Shown piece after piece: positions 1 through 5,434 of a DNA stretch of 5,460 nt (position 1 is the first letter of the stretch; the number at the start of each line of letters is the position of its first letter). This DNA is from Kiritimatiellia bacterium (GTDB lineage Bacteria > Verrucomicrobiota > Kiritimatiellia > RFP12 > UBA1067): contig JAFXEA010000033.1 in the NCBI GenBank assembly GCA_017521065.1, positions 1-5,460 of the forward strand. The letters are read 5' to 3'. Made by a program: the position numbers and the translations under genes. Below the pieces are notes generated by a model. That model made no database searches. It saw only the letters and a program-made list of their open reading frames with translations, and was not told the DNA's origin.

Positions 1-591
1 ATACCCGAACACGTCCACATTCATTGCCAACAGCATGGAAAAGCATCCGGCTACAGCAACAGATGCGATAAGCAGCCTCTTTCCGAAATGCCTGAACACC
101 AATGCATACAGGATGTTCGCCACATATTCGTACGTAAGCGACCAGTTGGGGCCGTTGAACGGATTGAGGTTCATGGCGGTCTTGCCGTATGGACAGGGAA
201 TCATCAACAGGGAAAGGAGAAAAAAGAAAGCTATGTCACCCGTTCCTGACATCCGCATCTGCGGAAACGCCCAGACCCCGAACACCAGAAACATGAGGAA
301 ACCAAGCGTCGAACCGAATATCACCAAAGGATGCAGACGTATCAACCGGCGCTTGAAGAACTCCCAATATCCCATTGCGCCCCAGCGGTCGTCATAGGCA
401 TACGCTATCACGTATCCCGAAAGGGCGAAGAAAAAATCCACGGCAAGATGGGCATGACCTATCACCTGCGGCCAGTTGAGAGGGGTTGGCATATACGACT
501 CCGCAAGGTGCGAGATCACCACATACACCGCCGCTATTCCGCGCAGGCCGTCAAGAATATCGTAACGGCTTTTCGACTGGATCATGCCCAT
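1..591 (-). CDS. Acyltransferase 3 (OafA/OafB-like) membrane protein, 5' part only
   Basis: The visible 197 residues are the N-terminal part of an integral membrane acyltransferase; the frame stays open to the left edge. Family hallmarks appear in order: DGLRGIAA (residues 14-21), the putative catalytic His28 in the ISHL context, FFFALSGYV (53-61), the basic KRRLIRLHP segment (80-88), and NWSLTYEY (149-156). Hydrophobic stretches at about 18-30, 48-65, 88-108, 119-132 and 172-190 fit several membrane helices. Family members are usually 350-400 aa with about ten helices, so roughly half is missing. They move acyl groups, often acetyl, onto sugars of envelope or exported glycans. The start at 591 is chosen because GAGGAAG at 599-605 lies 7 nt upstream; the Met at codon 3 is spaced too far. 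It begins 18 bp after the stop of the upstream SUMF1-like gene, so co-transcription is likely. The substrate cannot be told from sequence. Confidence 0.9.
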   Translation of the reverse strand, partial: MGMIQSKSRYDILDGLRGIAAVYVVISHLAESYMPTPLNWPQVIGHAHLAVDFFFALSGYVIAYAYDDRWGAMGYWEFFKRRLIRLHPLVIFGSTLGFLMFLVFGVWAFPQMRMSGTGDIAFFFLLSLLMIPCPYGKTAMNLNPFNGPNWSLTYEYVANILYALVFRHFGKRLLIASVAVAGCFSMLLAMNVDVFGY

Positions 592-609
592 ATCAAAACT
601 TCCTCTGCT

Positions 610-1923
610 TCACTTTGCTATGGCAGCCCCGTACTTTACCCGGAAACCGTTCTGTACGCCACGTGAATTTCCAGGTTCAGGCGTACGGCATGCCGAACGC
701 AACCATGCCACAGGAAGATTGTATGCGCCCCCTCTTCTGTTGCGGTGCTTTGCTGATACGCTTTTGTACGTGCCAGACGTACCGTCAGCAGTATTTATTT
801 CCCCGTTAGACCCTGAAAGATCGTGCTTATACCAGTCCACGCACCATTCGAACACATTTCCGTGCATATCATATATTCCCCAGTCGTTCGGAGCATATGA
901 ACCAACTGGAGCTGGCGTCATGGCGGAACTATCTGGCTGATTGAACTGATATCGCCCAGGAACAAGTGGATCGAATTTCTTAGTAGAATAAGAATATTGA
1001 GCGCCATTTCCCCAAAGATTTTCACCATTGCCCGCCCGGCATGCATATTCCCATTCTGCATCAGACGGGAGATCAAACCCCTGAAGTCCCGTCCGGGAGC
1101 GCAATATCCCAAGGAAGGAATCCGGATGCGGCGCACTTGGATATTCATAAGCCGTATTCGGGGCATTGTTGCCTCCTTCCCGCACATCACAGTAGCTGAC
1201 GGCATTCAAAGGGAGAAGAAGACGGCTGTCCGGCGGTGTGAAAGATCCGCCGAGTCCGCTCGCTCCCTTTATCATAAACCACTGTGATTGCGTAGTCTCG
1301 AATACAGCCATGTAGTAGTTCGAATCGAAGCTTACATCATGAAGTATCTCTGCATCTATGCCAGTCCCCACGCCAACATTCCGCCCGCTTTCATTGGCAG
1401 TGCTGCCCATCTGCCATGTAACGCCCTTGGCGGGGATCTTGCGCAACACAAGCTTCACGGTGCGATAGTCGAGATTGTCGAGCAGACCTCCGGGCAAGGC
1501 ATTTGTGGTGGCATAGTAGCAAACCCTGCTATCTGAATGCAGGGCAAGATCCACTACCATGTAGTTTGGCGGATCATCTTTCGGCCAAACCGTCAGAACA
1601 GGGCGGATTGACGCCGACGTGACATCAAACCTTGCACTTTCAGGAAGCCACGCAATCGTGCGGACCGCATCACCCGATGTCGCTGCAACCTCGCGGTTGA
1701 CATCACCATACGCATACTGGATTACAGAATCATCCAACGCAGTCCATTCACCCAACTCATTTTTCATTTCCAGCGAAAGCGTTACTATCGCATCACCTGA
1801 AAGTGAATACGTCAATGATACGGTGCGGTCCGCAGCCTGCGAAAACGATTCTATCTTCGCAACCGGCCCCGCCATCGCCGCCAGAAGCGGCGAAGAAAGA
1901 ATCAAAGCCAATAGACTTCTCAT
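610..1923 (-). CDS. Secreted SUMF1/FGE-sulfatase-domain protein, catalytic cysteines absent (downstream paralogue)
   Basis: This 437-aa protein begins with a signal peptide (hydrophobic 3-17, cleavage probably after Ala18). Residues about 20-115 form a beta-strand-rich region with no recognised family, perhaps Ig-like. A linker, YMVVD (121-125) to LPGGLL (143-148), leads into the FGE-sulfatase (SUMF1) domain, roughly 155-432: IPAKGVTWQMGS (163-174), FETTQSQW (208-215), the APHPDSFLGILRSR block (264-277), FDLPSDAEWEYACRAG (283-298), YDMHGNVFEWCVDWY (351-365), RRGGAY (396-401) and GFRVK (426-430). True formylglycine-generating enzymes have GGSWLC....C after the RGG; here those two positions are Leu403 and Leu408, so copper-dependent oxidation of a sulfatase cysteine is not supported. 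A sugar- or protein-binding role on the C-type-lectin-like fold is possible but unproven. GGGAGG at 1929-1934, 5 nt upstream and directly after the previous stop codon, supports the start. It is a tandem paralogue of the 456-aa protein. Confidence 0.93.
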   Translation of the reverse strand: MRSLLALILSSPLLAAMAGPVAKIESFSQAADRTVSLTYSLSGDAIVTLSLEMKNELGEWTALDDSVIQYAYGDVNREVAATSGDAVRTIAWLPESARFDVTSASIRPVLTVWPKDDPPNYMVVDLALHSDSRVCYYATTNALPGGLLDNLDYRTVKLVLRKIPAKGVTWQMGSTANESGRNVGVGTGIDAEILHDVSFDSNYYMAVFETTQSQWFMIKGASGLGGSFTPPDSRLLLPLNAVSYCDVREGGNNAPNTAYEYPSAPHPDSFLGILRSRTGLQGFDLPSDAEWEYACRAGNGENLWGNGAQYSYSTKKFDPLVPGRYQFNQPDSSAMTPAPVGSYAPNDWGIYDMHGNVFEWCVDWYKHDLSGSNGEINTADGTSGTYKSVSAKHRNRRGGAYNLPVAWLRSACRTPEPGNSRGVQNGFRVKYGAAIAK

Positions 1924-1934
1924 GGCGACCTCCC

Positions 1935-3305
1935 TTATTTAAGTCCGGCGGTGCACTTCAGACGGAATCCGTTATAGACTGCGCGTCCTGTGGAAGGATC
2001 GCACTGCCTATCGGAAGCCCTTAGCATACTTGTTGAAGATTGCCCCCAGTTGCCGCCTTTTCGGACAATCGCTCTTTTGCCATCGTAGTCTTTTCCTGGA
2101 GCAGCGTACACATCACCGTCTTCTACATTTACAGCGCCACCAAGGGCTGTAATGTCCGCCTTGTACCAGTCAAGACAGAAATCATACACATTTCCATGCA
2201 TGTCATACAGTCCAAAGGCATTAGGTGGATATGAACCGCAGACTGCCGTCCCGTTTTCAGGAGAGGTCGCAGCCATCTGAGCATCTGAGCTTATTTCTGC
2301 TGAAGGATCTGCCCAGGTATAGATATACCTGCCCGGCGGCATGGATCCTTCAGAAGGTCTCATATTAATGTACTCATATACTGCACCATTTCCATATTTG
2401 CCTTCTCCTTGTCCGGCCCGCCCGGCAAACTCCCACTGCGCTTCGGAAGGGAGGTCGAAATCGATTCCTGAACGGCTTCTCAAGATGCCAAGGAACGACT
2501 CCGGATGAGGCGCATTGGGATACCAATAGCCCAGATCCTCCGTATTGTTCGCCGCGAGACGCATCATGCAGTAGGAGATGTTTTCCATTGGACGAAGCTG
2601 ACGCTGCTGCGGATGAGTGAACTTAGCAGATATATCAGTACCCTTTATCATCGCCCACTGCCCTTGGGTAAGCTCGAACACGCCAAGATAGTAATCGTTG
2701 GTCAATGTCACCGTGTGCGTCATCTCGGTTGACGGAGTGCGACCGCCCTCGAAATACGATCCCATCGTGAAGGACTTGCCCTTCGCATGGATGCGCTTCA
2801 TCACGAGATGCGTCGTACGGTAAGCCTCATTTTCGAGAAGTCCGCCGGGAAGGTCGGTTGTGGACGCATAGTAGCGGACACGGGAGTTCGACTGCTCCGC
2901 AGGATCGACGACCATGTAATCGGGCGTGTTGTCTGGAGCCCATGCGGTAAGCTCGGCACGGACGCCGCCTGCGGCGATCTTTTTGTCCGGCCACGACTTT
3001 TCGGCATGCCAGGTTATCGTGTGGACACCTTCTCCTGTCACAAGACAGTTGCCGCCCGAATAATGCGAGATGTTCCTCCCACCGATGGACACCCATTTCG
3101 TTTCCGCGCCGTCGACATAGTTTGTCTGGATGTCGAAGGTGACAACCGCCGGACCGTTCGCCAAAGTATATGTTATCGTCACATTGCGGGAGCGGTCCTG
3201 GTCGATCGAGACGTTCGATACCGTTGGAACCACCGGTGCCGTCGCGTCCGCGAATACGCAGGCTGACGCAATGGATGCGAGAGTCAGGATCTTGTTGGTT
3301 TTCAT
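1935..3305 (-). CDS. Secreted SUMF1/FGE-sulfatase-domain protein, catalytic cysteines absent (upstream paralogue)
   Basis: This 456-aa protein has a signal peptide (residues 1 to about 19, cleavage likely after VFA), a beta-rich N-terminal region (about 25-122), and a linker with YMVVD (130-134) and LPGGLL (152-157). The FGE-sulfatase domain covers about 165-452, with HAKGKSFTMGS (173-183), FELTQGQW (210-217), APHPESFLGILRSR (265-278), FDLPSEAQWEFAGRAG (283-298), LYDMHGNVYDFCLDWY (366-381), RKGGNW (415-420) and GFRLK (446-450). The positions of the FGE active-site cysteines are Gln422 and Met427, so an active sulfatase modifier is unlikely. The architecture matches the downstream 437-aa protein throughout, indicating an old tandem duplication. 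AAAGGA at 3312-3317, 6 nt from the ATG, supports the start. Cys16 in the signal peptide is a poor lipobox (Ala at -3), so a secreted or periplasmic protein is preferred over a lipoprotein. Function and partner are unknown. Confidence 0.93.
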   Translation of the reverse strand: MKTNKILTLASIASACVFADATAPVVPTVSNVSIDQDRSRNVTITYTLANGPAVVTFDIQTNYVDGAETKWVSIGGRNISHYSGGNCLVTGEGVHTITWHAEKSWPDKKIAAGGVRAELTAWAPDNTPDYMVVDPAEQSNSRVRYYASTTDLPGGLLENEAYRTTHLVMKRIHAKGKSFTMGSYFEGGRTPSTEMTHTVTLTNDYYLGVFELTQGQWAMIKGTDISAKFTHPQQRQLRPMENISYCMMRLAANNTEDLGYWYPNAPHPESFLGILRSRSGIDFDLPSEAQWEFAGRAGQGEGKYGNGAVYEYINMRPSEGSMPPGRYIYTWADPSAEISSDAQMAATSPENGTAVCGSYPPNAFGLYDMHGNVYDFCLDWYKADITALGGAVNVEDGDVYAAPGKDYDGKRAIVRKGGNWGQSSTSMLRASDRQCDPSTGRAVYNGFRLKCTAGLK

Positions 3306-3320
3306 TTGGTGTCCTTTCTG

Positions 3321-3584
3321 TCAGCGGAAGGTGATGCAAAAAGCGACAGGGAGAGAACTGAACGGAACAGCGAGAGGGGCTGATTGCGAGATCGTCTTGA
3401 TCCGGGAATCAAGCGCTTCTCCCGATGACGCCGTTGAATTTAGGCTTTTCAACGTAAGAACAGCTTCGGGGCCTGTTGCCGACGACTTGGAAACGCTCGG
3501 CGGATACCCGCTTCTAAACAAGTCGTAACCGGCGGAAGCCGTGATGGCCATCACCGCAAAACATGAAAAAAGCATCTTTTTCAT
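3321..3584 (-). CDS. Small secreted protein of unknown function, first gene of the SUMF1-like operon
   Basis: I do not recognise this 87-aa protein. It has a textbook signal peptide: MKK, a hydrophobic core at 4-16, and an ASA|G cleavage site after residue 18. That leaves a mature chain of about 69 residues beginning GYDLFRSGYPPS, then a Ser/Ala/Thr-rich middle without a membrane segment, and a hydrophobic end with one cysteine (Cys83) before ITFR. It is a real gene on three grounds: AAGGAG at 3591-3596 lies 6 nt before the ATG, the frame ends 15 bp before the next gene in the same direction, and the N-terminus is an export signal. It is the promoter-proximal gene of the predicted operon, and its start codon lies inside a possible RNA hairpin. 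Being exported together with two SUMF1-like proteins suggests they act in the same compartment, perhaps as partners; that is inference. Confidence 0.78.
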   Translation of the reverse strand: MKKMLFSCFAVMAITASAGYDLFRSGYPPSVSKSSATGPEAVLTLKSLNSTASSGEALDSRIKTISQSAPLAVPFSSLPVAFCITFR

Positions 3585-3619
3585 CGCTCACTCCTTTTAA
3601 CAGTTTATCAAGCGATGAA
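3580..3619 (-). promoter_or_regulatory. Candidate start-codon-sequestering hairpin upstream of the small secreted protein
   Basis: TTCATCGCT at 3580-3588 and AGCGATGAA at 3611-3619 are perfect 9-bp inverted repeats separated by 22 nt. In the minus-strand RNA the 3' arm contains the four bases before the AUG, the AUG (3582-3584) and the next two bases. The loop carries the AAGGAG Shine-Dalgarno (3591-3596). If folded, the start codon would be paired. The 5' arm lies around the predicted transcription start (about 3614), so RNA from the local promoter would hold only part of the stem, whereas read-through RNA from icd would hold all of it. The repeat is seen directly; the regulatory role is inferred. 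Confidence 0.4.
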
Positions 3620-3620
3620 T

Positions 3621-3648
3621 AAAATACCAAAATCATTTTTTTTTTCAA
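3621..3648 (-). promoter_or_regulatory. Candidate sigma70-like promoter of the secreted-protein/acyltransferase operon
   Basis: On the minus strand, TTGAAA (3643-3648, 5/6 match to the -35 consensus) is followed after 16 bp by TATTTT (3621-3626, 4/6 match to the -10). This predicts a start near 3614 and a leader of about 30 nt. An A/T-rich run with T7 (3651-3657 in minus-strand reading) lies just upstream of the -35, where an UP element would sit. The -10 is imperfect and the region is A/T-rich, so chance matches are possible. Confidence 0.4.
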
Positions 3649-3659
3649 CGAAAAAAATG
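3634..3659. repeat. A/T-rich inverted repeat in the intergenic region
   Basis: CATTTTTTT (3634-3642) and AAAAAAATG (3651-3659) form a perfect 9-bp dyad around an 8-base centre. It overlaps the candidate -35 box. The dyad is almost wholly A:T homopolymer, so it may reflect only A-tract composition (UP element or bent DNA) rather than a protein site or terminator. No G/C-rich stem is attached to either T run. Confidence 0.3.
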
Positions 3660-3680
3660 TAATTTCCACCTTCTATGGCT

Positions 3681-3707
3681 CTCGCCGCCTTACATGGCGG
3701 CGGCGAG
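3681..3707 (-). terminator. GC-rich hairpin across the icd stop codon, weak terminator candidate
   Basis: CTCGCCGCC (3681-3689) and GGCGGCGAG (3699-3707) form a perfect 9-bp stem with a 9-nt loop holding the last codon (partly) and the stop codon of icd. The nearest U run in the transcript (complement of 3651-3657) starts about 23 nt past the stem, too far for a standard intrinsic terminator. It may slow decay from the 3' end, cause pausing, or simply result from the GCC-repeat Ala codons at the icd 3' end. Confidence 0.25.
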
Positions 3708-4916
3708 GGCGGCGGCGAACTCAGAGCACTTGACCTCTGTCGCACCTTCCATCTGGCGGGCGAAATCGTATGTAACGGTCTTATCGGCGATGACCTTGTC
3801 CATTGCGGCGATGATCTTGTCCGCCGCCTCCGTCCAGCCCATGTAACGGAGCATCATCTCGCCGGACAGGATGAGCGAACCGGGGTTCACCTTGTCCTGC
3901 CCCGCGTACTTCGGGGCCGTGCCGTGCGTGGCCTCGAACACTGCGACGCCTGTCTTGTAGTTGATGTTCGCGCCGGGAGCGATGCCGATGCCGCCGACCG
4001 TTGCGGCAAGCGCGTCGGACACATAGTCGCCATTGAGGTTCAGCGTGGCGATCACGTCATATTCTGCGGGACGCGTAAGGATCTGCTGGAGGAACGCATC
4101 GCAGATGCAGTCCTTGACGACGATCTCGCGGCCCGTCTTCGGGTTCTTGAACGAGCACCAAGGTCCATTGTCGATGAGCTGTGCGCCGTATTCGCGCTGT
4201 GCAAGCTTGTAGCCCCAGTCGCGGAACGCACCTTCCGTGAACTTCTGGATGTTGCCCTTGTGGACGAGCGTGACTGACTTGCGGTCGTTAGCGATCGCGT
4301 AGTCGATAGCCGCGCGGACGAGACGCTCCGTGCCTTCGAGAGAGACGGGCTTGATGCCGATGGAGGCAGTCTCAGGGAAACGGATCTTCTTGACGCCCAT
4401 CTCGCCGAGCAGGAACGCCTTCACCTTCTCGACCTCGGGGGTGCCGTTCATCCATTCGATTCCGGCATAGATGTCCTCGGTATTCTCGCGGAAAATCACC
4501 ATGTCGGTGAGTTCAGGACGCTTCACGGGGGAAGGCACGCCCTTGAACCAGCGCACCGGCCTCAGGCACACGTAGAGATCGAGCTCCTGGCGCATCGCCA
4601 CGTTGATGGAACGGATGCCGCCGCCGACAGGTGTGGTGAGCGGTCCCTTGATCGACACGAGATTCTCCTTGCACGCATCAAGCGTGGCCTGCGGCAGCCA
4701 CTCGCCCGTGACGTTGAACGCCTTCTCGCCGGCAAGCACTTCCTTCCACTCGATCTTGCGCGCACCGCCATAGGCCTTCTCAACGGCGGCATTCCACACG
4801 GTCATGGCGGCACGGGTGATGTCCGGCCCGATTCCGTCTCCCTCCACAAAAGGGATTATCGGATTGTCCGGCACCTTGAGTGCGCCGTTTTCCATCGTGA
4901 TCTTCTCGCCTGCCAT
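3690..4916 (-). CDS. icd: NADP-dependent isocitrate dehydrogenase
   Basis: This cytoplasmic enzyme of the citric acid cycle oxidises isocitrate to 2-oxoglutarate and CO2, reducing NADP+. The 408-aa product follows E. coli Icd (416 aa) closely, offset by about 8-10 residues. Visible residues are the isocitrate loop IRSINVAMRQ with Ser103 (equivalent to the Ser113 phosphorylated by AceK in E. coli), Asn105 and Arg109; Arg119 in LRPVR; Arg143 in IFREN; catalytic Tyr150 and Lys220; and metal-binding Asp297 and Asp301 in NLNGDYVSDA. NADP preference is shown by Lys336, Tyr337, Val343 and Arg387, matching E. coli Lys344, Tyr345, Val351 and Arg395. The protein ends in an Ala-rich AAALAAAM tail encoded by GCC repeats. 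The ATG at 4916 keeps the KIT.ENG.L.VP N-terminus seen in E. coli; AAAGG at 4926-4930 is 9 nt upstream. It lies 65 bp after folB and may share its transcript. No AceK is visible, so phosphorylation control is unknown. Confidence 0.97.
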   Translation of the reverse strand: MAGEKITMENGALKVPDNPIIPFVEGDGIGPDITRAAMTVWNAAVEKAYGGARKIEWKEVLAGEKAFNVTGEWLPQATLDACKENLVSIKGPLTTPVGGGIRSINVAMRQELDLYVCLRPVRWFKGVPSPVKRPELTDMVIFRENTEDIYAGIEWMNGTPEVEKVKAFLLGEMGVKKIRFPETASIGIKPVSLEGTERLVRAAIDYAIANDRKSVTLVHKGNIQKFTEGAFRDWGYKLAQREYGAQLIDNGPWCSFKNPKTGREIVVKDCICDAFLQQILTRPAEYDVIATLNLNGDYVSDALAATVGGIGIAPGANINYKTGVAVFEATHGTAPKYAGQDKVNPGSLILSGEMMLRYMGWTEAADKIIAAMDKVIADKTVTYDFARQMEGATEVKCSEFAAALAAAM

Positions 4917-4960
4917 TGACTGCCGCCTTTCTTGTCTTTTTCTTTATGTGTTTGCTTTCC

Positions 4961-4983
4961 GAACAGAAATACACCGACTGTTC
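4961..4983. repeat. Short inverted repeat at the end of folB
   Basis: GAACAG (4961-4966) and CTGTTC (4978-4983) are perfect 6-bp inverted repeats with an 11-nt loop, overlapping the folB stop codon. No U run follows on the minus strand, so it is not an intrinsic terminator. It could form a weak intercistronic hairpin between folB and icd, or be chance. Confidence 0.2.
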
Positions 4984-5332
4984 ATTGACCCGCAATTATA
5001 CCATAAGTCGCGGAGGCGGAAGCAAGATGCTTTATCGCACCTGACTTCGTCACCTTGACTTTTGCGGAGCGGACCTTTTGATCGGCGATGCATATATCAT
5101 GCACAACCTTCGCCGCCCGCTCTATCATACGGCACTCCGCCGCGATCAGAGCCGAACGTATCGAATCAGCGAGCGCGGCGTAGTCGACCGTATCCGCCAG
5201 CTCGTCGCTGAAAGCCGAGTCGTCGCAGACATCAAGCTGCACATCCAGGACAAGCCTCTGGTTGCGCACACGCTCCTCCGGCAGTTCACCTATAATGCAA
5301 TCGACCTCTAGTCCGTTGAGTTCCAGCAGCAT
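4982..5332 (-). CDS. folB: Dihydroneopterin aldolase (folate biosynthesis)
   Basis: FolB cleaves 7,8-dihydroneopterin to 6-hydroxymethyl-7,8-dihydropterin and glycolaldehyde in the cytoplasm, the step before FolK. The 116-aa product has the usual family length (about 115-122) and aligns end to end with E. coli FolB: CIIGELPEERVRNQRLVLDV (12-31), DTVDYAALADSI (48-58 region), MIERAAKVVHD (69-79) and KVKVTKSGAIKH (91-102). The catalytic residues of the family are present as Glu20, Tyr51 and Lys96. The common KP after the catalytic lysine is KS here. Epimerase-type FolX relatives share this fold and cannot be fully excluded. The start at 5332 is chosen over an in-frame ATG at 5434 because homology begins here, a GGAAGAGGA ribosome site precedes it, and the longer start would lie upstream of the predicted promoter. 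No other folate genes are in the window. Confidence 0.92.
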   Translation of the reverse strand: MLLELNGLEVDCIIGELPEERVRNQRLVLDVQLDVCDDSAFSDELADTVDYAALADSIRSALIAAECRMIERAAKVVHDICIADQKVRSAKVKVTKSGAIKHLASASATYGIIAGQ

Positions 5333-5335
5333 ATT

Positions 5336-5344
5336 TCCTCTTCC
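5336..5344 (-). promoter_or_regulatory. Ribosome binding site deciding the folB start
   Basis: Minus-strand GGAAGAGGA lies 3 nt before the ATG at 5332, with its GGAAG core about 7 nt away. It supports this start over the in-frame ATG 102 bp further upstream. Confidence 0.6.
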
Positions 5345-5404
5345 ATATCTTTCTTTAAAATTCGCAACCGCAATCGGTCTGCGCGGCATGCGAAACCGAA
5401 GAGC

Positions 5405-5434
5405 AATATACCACATGACAACATTTAGGGTCAA
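5405..5434 (-). promoter_or_regulatory. Sigma70-like promoter of folB (and probably icd)
   Basis: The minus strand carries TTGACC (5429-5434, 5/6 to -35), an 18-bp spacer and TATATT (5405-5410, 5/6 to -10), with TGG directly before the -10 as an extended element. Predicted transcription start is near 5398, giving a leader of about 65 nt. A TGAC-N10-GTCA dyad (5416-5433) lies mostly in the spacer and could be an operator. The remainder of 5333-5460 shows no gene I can support. Confidence 0.6.

Noticed and set aside
35..397. Plus-strand open frames in 35-940
   Set aside because: They run opposite to the acyltransferase and SUMF1-like genes, whose motifs are unmistakable on the minus strand.
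3255..3263. Lipoprotein signal at Cys16 of the 456-aa protein
   Set aside because: Residue -3 is Ala rather than Leu/Val/Ile, and a good signal peptidase I site (VFA|D) follows three residues later.
2787..3266. Plus-strand 159-aa open frame and overlapping minus-strand 170-aa frame (2827-3339)
   Set aside because: Both lie within the SUMF1-like gene in other frames. The Arg/His-rich composition and lack of homology mark them as shadows.
3634..3659. A/T dyad as an intrinsic terminator for icd
   Set aside because: The stem would be almost only A-U pairs without any G/C core, so it would be too unstable; composition explains it.
3675..4277. Plus-strand 200-aa open frame opposite icd
   Set aside because: It mirrors a strongly conserved icd coding region; high GC at third positions opens long antisense frames. 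No ribosome site or recognisable domain.
4982..5434. Longer folB reading of 150 aa starting at 5434
   Set aside because: The extra 34 residues have no family match, the ATG lies upstream of the predicted transcription start, and the ATG at 5332 has a good ribosome site and normal family length.
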